Of a stretch of DNA of 64,000 bases, positions 1 to 9,803 are shown in pieces. The notes beneath the pieces were generated by a model. It had not been told where the DNA came from and did no database searches. It saw only the letters and a program-made list of their open reading frames with translations. A program made the position numbers and the translations under genes. Source of the stretch: DAOVXM01 sp963746255 (GTDB lineage: Bacteria > Chloroflexota > Anaerolineae > Anaerolineales > UBA4823); the NCBI GenBank assembly GCA_963746255.1, contig CAVVAJ010000009.1, forward strand, positions 1-64,000. Direction: 5' to 3'. Every line of letters begins with the position of its first letter. Within the stretch, counting starts at the first letter, position 1.

Positions 1-63
1 TCCAAAAGTTGATTGGGCTGCTAGTACTAAAACGATGAATATAGATGAAATTAAGATTTTCAT
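1..63 (-). CDS. Start of an exported protein (partial, leaves the window)
   Basis: Reading the reverse strand from base 63 gives ATG and 21 codons with no stop. They encode a Lys-containing N-terminus, a hydrophobic core and an Ala-Ala-Gln end, which looks like a Sec signal peptide (starts MKILISSIFIVLVLAAQ). A strong ribosome binding site AAGGAG lies at 73-78 on the same strand, 9 bases before the start, which supports this start. The mature protein lies outside the window, so its function cannot be named. It is divergent from the HtpX gene to the right. Confidence 0.7.
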   Translation of the reverse strand, partial: MKILISSIFIVLVLAAQSTFG

Positions 64-78
64 TTGGTTAAACTCCTT

Positions 79-366
79 GAAAAATGTGGTATCTATTTAA
101 GTAATATGGCAAATAAAGGCAAGGGGAAGAAGATGGGACAATTTTTATTCCCGCCTTTGTTAAAATATATTATACTTAACCTAATGCTAAGGAAAACTTC
201 GGCGGGTAAATTCGATTGGCGATTTCGGATATCGGATTTAAAAGTCTCAATCAAAGCCAGAACCAACTTAGCTCAAAATTTAACTAATTGAAACCAACCC
301 ACTATTAAGTCATCCCACTTGCTGTTGAAACGAAACTTTTAGAAGTATAGATTTGTTTCCCAAATA
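79..366. other. Intergenic region between divergent genes
   Basis: About 290 bases between the reverse-strand exported protein and the forward htpX-like gene. The only forward reading frame here (64-291) has no ribosome binding site and no recognisable motif, and I treat it as non-coding. Promoters for both flanking genes should lie here, but I see no clear -35/-10 pair. The ribosome binding site AAAGGAG at 367-373 belongs to the next gene. Confidence 0.5.
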
Positions 367-380
367 AAAGGAGATATAAA

Positions 381-1217
381 TTGAACGCGGTTAAAACAGT
401 ATTCTTAATGACACTAATGATGGTTCTTTTCCTGTTTATTGGCTACCAGCTTGGCGGCAATACTGGTCTGACCATCGCACTAGTCTTTTCTTTACTAATG
501 AACTTCGGCTCTTACTGGTTTTCTGATAAAATCGTTCTTAAAATGTACCGAGCAAAGGAAGTGAACAGGGAATCAGCACCAAAGTTTTATGATATGATTG
601 AGAGACTTGCAAGACAAGCTAATTTGCCGATGCCCAAAGTTTATATTATAAATGATCCGACTCCGAATGCATTTGCAACAGGAAGAAATCCGAAGCATGC
701 TGCAGTTGCAGCAACAACCGGAATTCTTCAAGGGTTAAGCAACGATGAGCTTGCAGGTGTAATGGCACACGAACTTGCACATGTTAAACACAGAGACACT
801 TTAATCAGCACAATAGCTGCAACTTTGGTTGGTTCGATTACATACATTGCTCAAATGGCTGGATGGATATTTATGTTTGGCAGAAGTGATGACAGGGAAG
901 GCAATGGTATCGGGGGATTAGTTTTAATGATTTTATCACCAATACTTGCGATGCTTATTCAAATGGCAATATCCCGCTCACGTGAATTTGGTGCTGACAA
1001 AGGTGGTGCTGAAATTACAGGAAATCCTATGGGACTTGCATCTGCTCTTCAGAAAATTGCACGCGGGAACCAGATGAAACCTGTTAATCATTCTAACCCT
1101 ACAACAGCACATATGTTTATTATAAATCCATTGCGCGGTGGTGGAATTTCAAAATTATTCTCAACTCATCCTTCAACTGAAGAAAGAATAAAAAGATTAG
1201 AGGCAATGGCGAGGTAA
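381..1217 (+). CDS. htpX: M48B zinc metalloprotease, HtpX family
   Basis: 278 residues, close to the usual HtpX length. Two membrane segments lie at about residues 5-22 and 27-47, and more at about 142-162 and 175-197. The zinc site HELAH is at residues 130-134 and the third ligand is probably Glu202 in SREFGAD. HtpX proteases are inner-membrane enzymes that degrade damaged membrane proteins. The start is TTG, chosen because AAAGGAG lies 7 bases upstream and the first membrane helix follows at once. It is one of two M48 proteases in the window; the other, at 23.7 kb, sits next to lemA. The frame is intact. Confidence 0.93.
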   Translation: MNAVKTVFLMTLMMVLFLFIGYQLGGNTGLTIALVFSLLMNFGSYWFSDKIVLKMYRAKEVNRESAPKFYDMIERLARQANLPMPKVYIINDPTPNAFATGRNPKHAAVAATTGILQGLSNDELAGVMAHELAHVKHRDTLISTIAATLVGSITYIAQMAGWIFMFGRSDDREGNGIGGLVLMILSPILAMLIQMAISRSREFGADKGGAEITGNPMGLASALQKIARGNQMKPVNHSNPTTAHMFIINPLRGGGISKLFSTHPSTEERIKRLEAMAR

Positions 1218-1276
1218 ATCAATTAATAATTAAAAATTAAGAATGAAGAATTGAAAGCTGTCATTCCTTATGCGCT

Positions 1277-1373
1277 AACCTTCAAGGTTTCAGCATCTAA
1301 TTATTGTCATTACCCTTGAAGGTTGCAGAAGTTACCAGCATCTAGCATCCAGTTTCCAGTTTCCAGTTTCCAG
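1277..1373. repeat. Short repeats in the spacer after htpX
   Basis: The spacer holds a near-palindrome AACCTTCAAGGTT at 1277-1289 and a related CCTTGAAGGTT near 1314-1324. Then come three tandem copies of the heptamer CCAGTTT (1349-1369) ending in CCAG. The first parts could form a hairpin at the end of the htpX transcript, but there is no T-run. I infer low-complexity spacer DNA and assign no function. Confidence 0.5.
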
Positions 1374-1424
1374 AATCCAGAAACTCTTGAAACTCTACGC
1401 CATTCTCCTGATATTAGTATTGTA

Positions 1425-2066
1425 ATGCTGATTAAGTTTGCAATTAAATATCTATTCAACTCAGGAAAATTTCTTTTTCCTATTATTACAATCATATTTC
1501 TCAATTCAATAAATGTTAATTGTCAGACTAAATACCAATCTCGATGTCTTTTATTCACTGACAGATTCACTTGTTGATAAAATAAATTCTGAAATACCAT
1601 CTAGTGAAAAGAAGATTCTGCTAACATTAAATCTTGGTCAAAACTATTCACTCTTCTCAAATAGTATAAAAGATAGATTTATCAAGAACGGCAAAGAAAT
1701 TCTTGAATCAACCTCCTGATGAATTGAATATTCCGACAGTCGATATTGTAATGGAAGGTGCCGGAGTTGAATACGGAGAAATGTTCAGAAGCGGATTTTT
1801 TGGAACACACTACATTCAGAGATACTCAACAATTTTTGGAAACTATCTTCAAACTATCTCCGATAAAGGAAGACAGGAATTTGAAATTACACACTCTTGA
1901 TACTGTAAAGGTCGAAGACATAAATTCTCTTGAGAACCCATCATATCCGTTTACGCAAGCTGCAGTGCCACCAGAGCCATTTGTGTCCGGATTAGCAGAA
2001 CCTCTAATTGCAATCGGAACAGCAGCACTAGTGATTGTACTCTTTTTCACAATAAGAAGCGAGTGA
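1425..2066 (+). CDS. Exported protein of unknown function, broken by frameshifts
   Basis: Four overlapping frame segments (1425-1577, about 1530-1715, about 1703-1900, about 1880-2066) join into one protein of roughly 210 residues if three single-base shifts are repaired. The N-terminus (FLFPIITIIFLNSINVNCQ) resembles a signal peptide, and the C-terminus has one hydrophobic segment (LIAIGTAALVIVLFF) followed by a short basic-acidic tail. I recognise no family. The smooth continuation of sense across the shifts suggests sequencing indels rather than a dead gene. It lies between htpX and bamD on the same strand. Confidence 0.55.
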
Positions 2067-2137
2067 TTGCTTTTACCTTTGAAGCAACTTCAATTTTAAC
2101 TAATATTACGTGGTAATTTTATGAAATTAAAGCACTT

Positions 2138-2911
2138 ATGAGAAAATATCTAATAATTCCTGGCTTCTTTTTACTGCTTATTTGGGGCTGCAGTTCGACC
2201 CGTGATATTGGCGAAATGACCGCTGATGAAAGGTTGCAATATGCAATTAATTTATACAACGATGAAGACTATGAAGAAGCAGCAACAGAGTTTGAGGCTT
2301 TATTACTTCAATATCCTGGCAGCAGCATAGTTGATGATGCACAATATTATTTGGGAATGTGTAAGTATAATCGTGAAGAATTTATTCTTGCAGCTTATGA
2401 GTTCAGCAAGTTGATCAAGAATATGCCGGCAAGTGAATTTGTTGCCAATTCTCAGTTTATGCTTGCAGAATGTTACTATGAGCTCTCACCAAATTATACT
2501 CTGGATCAAAAATACACTGTAAAAGCAATAGAAGAATACCAGGCTTTTATTGATTTCTTCCCCCTGAATGAAAAAGTTAGCGAATCTGAACAAAAAATTA
2601 CAGAACTCAATGATAAACTTGCACATAAGGAATATACTGTCGCTTACATTTATCAGAGAATGCAATATTATACCGCATCTTTAAAATATTATGATGCTGT
2701 TGTTGAGATATATCATGATACACAATATGCACCTATGGCATTGTACAGTAAAATAATATTATTGATGGATAGAGAAAGAGAAGATGAAGCGCTCACCGAG
2801 ATGAAAAAATTTGTCCGTATGTATCCTGATGATCAGAATTTTCAGGAAATTAACGATTTGAAAAATTCTCTTGAAGCAAAGTTAAAGGGGGGATATTCTT
2901 CTAGCGAATGA
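2138..2911 (+). CDS. bamD: Outer-membrane assembly lipoprotein BamD/YfiO-like
   Basis: 257 residues. A lipoprotein signal ends at LIWGC, so Cys18 or nearby would be lipidated. The rest is helical TPR-type sequence with a typical motif around DYEEAATEFEALLLQYPGS and YYLGMCKYNREEF. BamD is the periplasm-facing lipoprotein of the BAM complex that folds outer-membrane beta-barrels, so the source organism has an outer membrane. The stop overlaps the start of the thioesterase gene by four bases (ATGA), indicating a shared transcript. Assignment rests on length, lipobox and TPR pattern. Confidence 0.85.
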   Translation: MRKYLIIPGFFLLLIWGCSSTRDIGEMTADERLQYAINLYNDEDYEEAATEFEALLLQYPGSSIVDDAQYYLGMCKYNREEFILAAYEFSKLIKNMPASEFVANSQFMLAECYYELSPNYTLDQKYTVKAIEEYQAFIDFFPLNEKVSESEQKITELNDKLAHKEYTVAYIYQRMQYYTASLKYYDAVVEIYHDTQYAPMALYSKIILLMDREREDEALTEMKKFVRMYPDDQNFQEINDLKNSLEAKLKGGYSSSE

Positions 2912-3381
2912 CAGCCCGTAAAGTAAGTGAATCACAAATTACTATGACTGAGCTTGTGCTGCCTAACCACACAAACCAGTTAGGTACACTCTTCGGAGGA
3001 CAATTGATGTTCTGGATAGATATTTGTGCTTCGCTAAGCGCTGGAAAACATAATCAAAGAACTTGCGTAACTGCTTCAGTAGACAGAGTCGATTTTCATC
3101 ATCCTGTAAAGCTTGGAGATGCAGTTACTCTTGTTTCATCAGTCAACAGAGTTTTTAATACTTCGCTGGAAGTCGGGGTAAAAGTTTTTGCACAAAATTT
3201 TAAAGAGGGCATAGTAGAGCATACGAATTCAGCTTATCTTACTTTTGTAACTGTTGATTCGGAAGGTAAGCCTGTCAGAGCTATCGAAGCTTTACCTGAA
3301 ACCAATGAACAGAAACGAAGATTTAATGAGGCACTCGCCAGAAGAGAAAACAGACTTAAAAGCAGATCTGTTGAAAAATAG
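2908..3381 (+). CDS. Acyl-CoA thioesterase, hotdog fold (YciA type)
   Basis: 157 residues, the normal length of a single-hotdog acyl-CoA hydrolase. The family signature is visible as NHTNQLGTLFGGQLMFWID followed by VDFHHPVKLGD. These enzymes hydrolyse acyl-CoA to free acid and CoA in the cytoplasm; chain-length preference cannot be read from sequence. The start overlaps the bamD stop by four bases. The end overlaps the likely start of the next gene. Confidence 0.9.
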   Translation: MTARKVSESQITMTELVLPNHTNQLGTLFGGQLMFWIDICASLSAGKHNQRTCVTASVDRVDFHHPVKLGDAVTLVSSVNRVFNTSLEVGVKVFAQNFKEGIVEHTNSAYLTFVTVDSEGKPVRAIEALPETNEQKRRFNEALARRENRLKSRSVEK

Positions 3382-5467
3382 TTTCATTTTATTTCTTTTA
3401 TTTTTTTCGTCGCTATCCTTTAGTCAAATTCCCATTAATGGTTTTTGCTCCCAAAAGAATTATCCTCTTCCGAAAGGTTATCAGGGAATAATCTCTGCCG
3501 ATTTAAATTCAAACGGTAATGATGAATTAATCTTTTATTCTGCATCCACGAAGCGTATCGGAATATATTCTGGTATACTTAGTGAAAATGATTCGTTGAG
3601 GGAGTTTCAGATAAATTTAGAAATTTCACAACTGAGACGCTTAAAAGTTGATTCCGGAAGCACTAATTTATTTGCAGCCGTAGATCGAAAGCATAGAAAG
3701 ATATTATTGATCGATAGTTCCATTGATACACTTGAGGTCAGAAACAACCAACTCGAGTTTGACTCTTATCCTGAAAATATTATTACCGGCGATATAGATT
3801 TAAATGGCAAAGAAGAGATCCTTGTTTACGGAAGCGGATTCGATGGCTTATCAATTCTTTCTCTGGCAAATGACGGTATCGGTGAGAGGAAGATAATCAC
3901 CGGTACGAGTTTTAGCGAGGCTATTTTTATTGATTTTAACGACGATGGTTATCCAGACATTCTTGCATTTAACATTCTTGAATACTCTTTGCAAATTTTT
4001 AATAATAATACAAAAGGAATTTTTAGACTCTCACGTTCAATTCCATACTCCGAAAAAATTAGTTTACTTAAGACAAGAGATTTGAATAATGATAGCATAC
4101 CGGATATAATTTATGCAGTCGGTAATTACCTCGAAATATTATTTGGAGATTACCAGGCTACTTTCAAAAATAAAAAATCTATTAAGCTTGAAGAGGATCC
4201 AACTGGAATTGTGTTTGGTGATTTTAATGGGGATAAATTATTAGACATTTCGTACTCTCTTCCGAAAGGTACGCTGAATATTCTGTTTGCAAAAAAAGAT
4301 TCTGATTTCTATGAAAGCATCACTTATCTTAAAAATGCAACTCCTGGTCCGATTGCAAAATTCAAGTCAGGAAATAGAGATAATATTGCTTGCTTTTTAG
4401 AAACAGGTGAGATCAGCGTAGTAACAGCAGTAAAAGAAATCAGCAAAGACCTGAAACTTGTTCCCGCTATTCAGGCTGGTACTTTGAAAAAATTTGATTA
4501 CGCAAACGATAATGTCGCTGATATAGGTTTTGTTGATGAATACGATAATTATTTGAAACTTTTTCTTTTAGATAAATCAGGAGTTCCATCATTGTTTTAT
4601 TATTTTCCGTTGGCGGAGAATCATAAAGAAATTGTTGTCGATGATTTCTACAAACAGGTAAAAACATTCTACTGTTATATCGAAGGTACGCCACTTCTTG
4701 AGGTCTTTAAATACAATTTTAAAACTAATAAGCTTAACCGCAAGCAGCTTTATGCACCTGGAGCAATACTGGATTTGAATCTTCAGAGAGTGGATAGTTC
4801 ACTCGTAAATATTTTTTTAGTTTATAACAAACAGTTGAAACTTCATCTCGGTAAATTTGAAAATCGTGACTTGAGTATAACATTCAAAGAATATCCTTTT
4901 ATTGACAGGAACGTCAGCTTGGCTAAAATTCTCGTAAAGGATGAACCTGAAGTTTTCTATTGGAAATCAGAAAGAGACACTCTATACTTCAATAAGGTTG
5001 ATATAGAACCTGGTCCAAATATTTTAAAAACATACTTTAAAATTCCAAAATCAGATGAGCTAATGATTAATTTATACGGTGCTAATTATTATTACAATGA
5101 ATACCCCACAATTGTCAGCTTTGTTCAGAATAATTCTCAAAAATATATTTTTGTGTTTTCAGGAAGCAGATTCAGTACGTCCACACAATTTTTTAATGAT
5201 CAGGTTAGTAATATCAAGGAATTTGGCAGAGGATTTTTCGGTGAAACCACGATGAAAGGGATAATTAATTTCACCGTAAATTCTGTTGATGATGATTATA
5301 TTAATACAATGATTTATAGCGATAAAGGGAAAAACTATTTATTGAGCCACACTGTCGCTGCCGATAATGTTTCGGATTATTTCTTTATAAAACCTGAGCA
5401 GAAAAATTATTATCTGGTTTATTCAAACACGGAAGGTGAGTTATCAATAACTTCAGTAAAAAAATAA
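3371..5467 (+). CDS. Secreted FG-GAP/VCBS repeat protein
   Basis: About 698 residues from the TTG at 3371, which I prefer because a signal peptide follows at once (KNSFILFLLFFSSLSFSQ). In-frame ATGs at 3305 and 3326 would bury that signal behind a charged stretch. FG-GAP type calcium-loop repeats are clear: GDIDLNGKEEI, DFNDDGYPDI, DLNNDSIPDI, GDFNGDKLLDI. Such repeats build a beta-propeller. There is no obvious T9SS sorting domain at the C-terminus. It overlaps the thioesterase by 11 bases and is probably cotranscribed. The frame is intact; the function is unknown beyond an extracytoplasmic propeller. Confidence 0.8.
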   Translation: MKNSFILFLLFFSSLSFSQIPINGFCSQKNYPLPKGYQGIISADLNSNGNDELIFYSASTKRIGIYSGILSENDSLREFQINLEISQLRRLKVDSGSTNLFAAVDRKHRKILLIDSSIDTLEVRNNQLEFDSYPENIITGDIDLNGKEEILVYGSGFDGLSILSLANDGIGERKIITGTSFSEAIFIDFNDDGYPDILAFNILEYSLQIFNNNTKGIFRLSRSIPYSEKISLLKTRDLNNDSIPDIIYAVGNYLEILFGDYQATFKNKKSIKLEEDPTGIVFGDFNGDKLLDISYSLPKGTLNILFAKKDSDFYESITYLKNATPGPIAKFKSGNRDNIACFLETGEISVVTAVKEISKDLKLVPAIQAGTLKKFDYANDNVADIGFVDEYDNYLKLFLLDKSGVPSLFYYFPLAENHKEIVVDDFYKQVKTFYCYIEGTPLLEVFKYNFKTNKLNRKQLYAPGAILDLNLQRVDSSLVNIFLVYNKQLKLHLGKFENRDLSITFKEYPFIDRNVSLAKILVKDEPEVFYWKSERDTLYFNKVDIEPGPNILKTYFKIPKSDELMINLYGANYYYNEYPTIVSFVQNNSQKYIFVFSGSRFSTSTQFFNDQVSNIKEFGRGFFGETTMKGIINFTVNSVDDDYINTMIYSDKGKNYLLSHTVAADNVSDYFFIKPEQKNYYLVYSNTEGELSITSVKK

Positions 5468-7185
5468 CATTTTTAATTACCGGACTGATATTAAATTTAT
5501 TTTTATCAGTTCAGATTTTTTCCCAGGATTTGAATCCGGCTCAGCTTGATTCTATTTACACCAAATTCCTTCAGCTCAAAGCACCGGAACTTTTACCACA
5601 AACAGATCAACTTGAAGAGTTGACTTTAGAAGATAGAAAATGCGGATTTACAATTGTAACCAGTATTAAATCTAATATAGATATCTTCTCTCCTGAGCAA
5701 CGGGATGTGCTTCAAAAAATTCTTAGCAGACCATCATTGCAAACTAGTATTGTTTCACCTTCAGGATTTTTCAGAATACATTATGATGCAACAGAATGTT
5801 TATGGGAACCTTCCTTCTTATAATCCTAATTGGTCGGTTGAACAGAATGTTGCTGAAGTTGCGGAAGCATTAGACTCGGTTTACAGATTTGAAGTTAATT
5901 ATCTTGGTTATCTGTCTCCTCCTGGCGATAATGGTGCCGGCGGTGATGATAAATATGATGTATACATTCAAAATCAGGGTGGTGGTCTTTATGGTTACAC
6001 AGAACCAGAAAGTAAAATCGGCACGGTTAATTGGACATCGTTTATTGTGATAGACAATGATTATGTTGGATATTATAGCAGTGGAATTGACGGTATGCTT
6101 GTTACGGTCGCTCACGAATTTCATCACAGCATTCAAGTAGGGAATTATTCTGTTCCCGATCCTAATTCTCCTTACCGAGATTCAGATGTATATTTTTATG
6201 AAATTACATCAACTTCAATGGAAGAATTTGTTTACGATGATGTTAATGATTATTACGCTTATATGCAGTCCTATTTCAAAACCCGGAAGTTGCTCTGCCA
6301 AAACAGAATGGTTACAATCTTGCAATTTGGAATATTTATCTTAAACAGAGATTCTGGTTTTGAAATATTGAAACAACAGTGGGAATTAATTCCGAGCATC
6401 AATGCTATTATGTCCATAAACAATACAATTCTTAATGCTGGCTCTTCATTTCCTGGAGAATTTAATAAATTTGGTATCTGGACTTACTTTACAAATATAC
6501 AGAGCACGATCCTGGTAAATATTTTGAAGAAGCAGCAAATTATCCATTGATTTCAGCAACTTTTACAATTCCATTTCCTTCTCCACCGCCACGGTGAGTT
6601 ATGAGTTCAAAGCCAACCGCTAATAATTTTTTAAGTTTAATATTTCAACGAATGGCGATACACTTGATTGCAATTAGTTACAAATGGAGATGCTTTTGCA
6701 GCATCGCAAAACGCTAATCAGGTTTTCAATTATGATTATACTCTTTATTCAATGATCCAACAAGCGGTGAAAGAGAATTAACAGACATTATTCATCTACA
6801 TTTAGTGCAATCAACCCAAGCTTCTGGTCTGTTTCGGAAATTCTATAATACTGATTTGGTGAGATCAGATTCAGTACTTAATTTCGAATGTTGACTCAAA
6901 TGAAAGTTTTGTCTATCCAAATCCTTTCAGATATTCCGCACCAAATATCATTATCCTTCTAGGAATTAACAGTGGGACAGAAGTAGATTTTCAGGTGTAT
7001 TCAATCAGGATTGAACCTGATTTATTCAGCATCGAAATTTGTAGGTGAATTAAACTACACATCCATACATCGAATGGGATGGATTAGATACTAATGAAAA
7101 CAAGCTTGGTTCCGGTGTTTACATTTATGTTATTAAACAGGGTGATGAAGTTGTAAAAGGAAAAGTTGTAATATTCAATGAGTAG
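5461..7185 (+). CDS. T9SS-secreted HExxH metalloprotease-like protein, broken by several frameshifts
   Basis: Segments in different frames join into one secreted protein. It begins with a signal-like stretch at 5461-5527 (FLITGLILNLFLSVQIFSQ); no clear start codon survives, and an in-frame stop precedes at 5437. The middle holds HEFHHSIQVG near 6115, an HExxHxxQ-type zinc site as in MXAN_6640-like putative metalloproteases. The C-terminus holds a T9SS sorting domain with YPNPF near 6912 and a final GVYIYVIKQGDEVVKGK strand. At least five indels lie between 5820 and 7070. The stop overlaps the start of ccmA by eight bases. Confidence 0.65.
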
Positions 7186-7805
7186 TTACTCAATCCAATC
7201 TCAAAATCTTTCCAAGCTCTTCGGAAGAAGATTAATCTTCAAGGATATTAATTTCAATTGGTCAGAAAAAGGAATTTTTGGTATTTCTGGTCCTAATGGT
7301 TCAGGAAAATCAACACTCGTTAAAATTGTTGCCGGACTTATTGCTCCATCCTCTGGAAAAATTATTCACAAAAATTCTGATGGTGAAATAATTCCGGAGA
7401 AACTTCATAACCATATTGGGTTTGTTTCTCCTTATCTGGTTTTATACGAAGAATTTTCTGCGTGGGAGAATCTGAAAATATTTGCAAAGATTCGTGGAGT
7501 TAGTTTTAATGAAGAAAAAATTATTATTACTTAACTCAATTCCTTCTTGAAAACAGAAAAAATGATCTTGTTAAAACTTATTCATCAGGAATGAAGCAGA
7601 GATTAAAATTTATTTTTGCACTTATGCATTCACCGGAAGTTTTAATTTTTGATGAACCAACTTCCAACCTTGATGAAGAAGGAAAAAAAGTTGTTTATGA
7701 TATTGTTCGAGAGGAAGGGAAATCGAGGATTGTGGTTATTGCTTCAAATGAATGAAAGATCTTGAATTGTGCAACGAAGTTTTATTGCTGGAGAAATTTA
7801 AATGA
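7178..7805 (+). CDS. ccmA: Heme exporter ATPase CcmA (frameshifted)
   Basis: ABC-type ATPase of about 208 residues, split by an indel near 7530 and another near 7754. Walker A is GPNGSGKST at residues 38-46. The signature is YSSGMKQR and Walker B is VLIFDEPTSNLDEE in the second segment. CcmA powers the CcmABCD complex that releases holo-CcmE in cytochrome c maturation system I. Family assignment follows from the next genes, since the ATPase alone could be any short ABC subunit. Its last bases overlap ccmB (ATGA). Confidence 0.85.
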
Positions 7806-8469
7806 TTGCAGAATCATACTCATTATTCAAAAAAGATTTTCATTCTGAGTTGAGAACTCGTTATGCAATTAATTCACTTGCGATGTTCATTATTGTTGCA
7901 ATCAGTGTTATTCTTTTTTCAATCGGCAACGAAACAATTAATGAAAGCTTAACCGGCGGACTATTTTGGGTTGTAATATTTTTTACAGCAATGTCTGGTC
8001 TTGCAAGAGCATTTGTTTCTGAAGAAGAAAGAGGAACATACACTTACACTTCAACTGATTGCATCTCCTACAACAGTATTTTCAGGAAAACTGATTTTTA
8101 ACCTGATTCTCGTTTTTTGTATGAATCTTGTTATTGCTCTTCTTTATTCTGCTTTGTTCGAAAAATTTGTTGTTCAGAATTTTTCACTCTTTTTAATTGA
8201 CGTTTATTTTAGGCAATATCGGATTAGCTGTTTCTTCTACAATTATTGCTGCAATTATTGCAAAAGCAGGTGCAAAAGGAACACTTTACCCGGTACTTTC
8301 CTTTCCGATTTTATTACCTTTGATTCTTACCTGCGTTCAATTAACTTTGTTCTCATTCGATGGTACAAGCTTTGAAGAAGCTCAGTTTGAGCTGGCAATA
8401 GTTGTTGGTTACGACGTAATTATGTTGACAGCATCTTATATGTTGTTCGATTTTATCTGGAAAGATTAG
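7802..8469 (+). CDS. ccmB: Heme exporter membrane protein CcmB (frameshifted)
   Basis: Three overlapping frames (7802-8060, 8030-8200, 8197-8469) make a protein of about 220 residues with six predicted membrane segments. The first segment matches the CcmB start: a short cytoplasmic helix with FKKDFHSELR and then a long hydrophobic helix. The SEEERGT loop and SPTTVFSGK also fit the family. CcmB is the permease partner of CcmA. Two indels near 8050 and 8200 break the frame. Confidence 0.82.
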
Positions 8470-8503
8470 TCATTTTCAAAGGTTTTTTGGTAATTAAAAT
8501 TAT

Positions 8504-9217
8504 ATGATCTGGAAAATATTCTTATTCTTACTTTTAGCATTTGTTTCAATAGCAGGAATTGCGTTTCCAATTGTTGAGAAACCAAGCGTCTGGTACGAAT
8601 TTCCATTTATTCCCGGATTAGAAGAAAATGCTAAAATTATTTTCTTTCACGTTCCAACTGCGTGGCTTACTGTAATCGCATTTCTTATATCAACAGTTTT
8701 CAGTTTCAGATATCTAAGAAACAAAAATCTTGATGAAGATGCAAAAGCTTATTCAGCTGCACAACTTGGAATGATTTTCTGCATTCTTGCAACAGTAACC
8801 GGTGCAGTTTGGGCAAAGTTTGCCTGGGGACAATTCTGGAGCTGGGATCCAAGACAAACAAGCATCTTTGCGATATTATTAATTTATGGTGCACTGTTCG
8901 CACTTCGTTCATCAATTGAATCTGAAGATAAACGTGCAACACTCTCTGCAGTTTATTCATTGATTGCTTTTGTTACTGTTCCATTCTTCATTTTTGTTAT
9001 GCCAAGAATAATGAAAGGTCTTCATCCCGGTTCTGCGGATGATACAAATGCCGGTCCGGTGATTGATTTTAAAATGAATTCAAATATGCAGCTAATATTT
9101 TTCCTTTCACTAATTGGATTTACAATTTTATTTTTCTGGATGTGGAGAGTTGGTTATAGATCTATCATTATAAAAGATAAACTTAATAAACAATTAACCA
9201 GCCCGCTGGCAGGATAG
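8504..9217 (+). CDS. ccmC: Heme handling protein CcmC
   Basis: 237 residues, intact, six membrane segments. The tryptophan-rich heme motif reads WGQFWSWDPRQTS at about residues 109-120. Conserved external histidines are probably His49 (FFHVPTAW) and the His in GLHPGS. CcmC loads heme onto CcmE at the outer face of the inner membrane. It lies 34 bases after ccmB in an operon. Confidence 0.93.
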   Translation: MIWKIFLFLLLAFVSIAGIAFPIVEKPSVWYEFPFIPGLEENAKIIFFHVPTAWLTVIAFLISTVFSFRYLRNKNLDEDAKAYSAAQLGMIFCILATVTGAVWAKFAWGQFWSWDPRQTSIFAILLIYGALFALRSSIESEDKRATLSAVYSLIAFVTVPFFIFVMPRIMKGLHPGSADDTNAGPVIDFKMNSNMQLIFFLSLIGFTILFFWMWRVGYRSIIIKDKLNKQLTSPLAG

Positions 9218-9229
9218 GGAGTATAAATT

Positions 9230-9382
9230 TTGGACGGTCTTTACAATTTTCTTCAGAACAATGCAATTTACATTGTGATGATAATTGTTCTTATAGTTTG
9301 GGTAGGAATATTTTTTTATATGTTCGCCCTCGATAAAAGATTAAAAAGTATTGAAAAAGAAATAAGCGGAGATAAAAAATGA
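9230..9382 (+). CDS. ccmD: Small CcmD-like membrane protein
   Basis: 50 residues from a TTG start with the ribosome binding site AGGGAG at about 9216-9221. It has one membrane helix (IYIVMIIVLIVWVGIFFYMF) followed by a charged tail ending in GDKK. Size, topology and position between ccmC and ccmE match CcmD, which tethers CcmE to CcmABC. The stop overlaps the ccmE ATG by four bases. Sequence conservation in CcmD is low, so position carries most of the weight. Confidence 0.8.
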   Translation: MDGLYNFLQNNAIYIVMIIVLIVWVGIFFYMFALDKRLKSIEKEISGDKK

Positions 9383-9765
9383 AAAATAAATATATATTCG
9401 GTGGAGTTATTATTGTCGTCTTTCTTGGACTTATGATGTATCTCTTCACTCAAAGTAATATTGAGTACGTTGATGATTTCAATAAAGTGATGTCAACAGA
9501 AAAGATTGTTAAAGCTACAGGAAGCTGGGTTAAGGAAAAAAACTATCAGATTGATAATCAGAATAAAACTTTCTCTTTCATTATGACGGATGTAAATGGA
9601 AATCAGATGAAAGTAATTTATGAAGGTACAATTCCTAATAACTTCGAAAGTGCAACAAGTGTTGTAGTTACCGGCAAATATCAAAACGGTTACTTTCACG
9701 CCAAAGACATTCTAACTAAATGTCCAAGTAAATATGAAGAGAAGACTGCTAACTCTTCATTATAA
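9379..9765 (+). CDS. ccmE: Heme chaperone CcmE, CxxxY variant
   Basis: 128 residues: an N-terminal membrane anchor (residues 6-23) and a periplasmic OB-fold domain. Classical CcmE binds heme through His in an HxxxY motif. Here the matching place reads CPSKY (Cys115 to Tyr119), so the heme-binding residue is Cys. This is the CxxxY form known from archaea and Desulfovibrio-type systems. It is intact and overlaps ccmD. The surrounding VVVTGKYQNGYFHAKDIL is typical of the family. Confidence 0.9.
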   Translation: MKNKYIFGGVIIVVFLGLMMYLFTQSNIEYVDDFNKVMSTEKIVKATGSWVKEKNYQIDNQNKTFSFIMTDVNGNQMKVIYEGTIPNNFESATSVVVTGKYQNGYFHAKDILTKCPSKYEEKTANSSL

Positions 9766-9803
9766 TTAGCATTTACAAAATAACATTTAGACTTGAGGTA
9801 TAA

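Noticed and set aside
1349..1373. Tandem CCAGTTT units as a CRISPR-like or regulatory repeat
   Set aside because: Only three seven-base units with no spacers; low-complexity slippage explains them.
5461..7185. True pseudogene status of the T9SS metalloprotease
   Set aside because: Neighbouring conserved genes such as ccmA, ccmB and ccmF show the same density of shifts, so sequencing error is the simpler reason.
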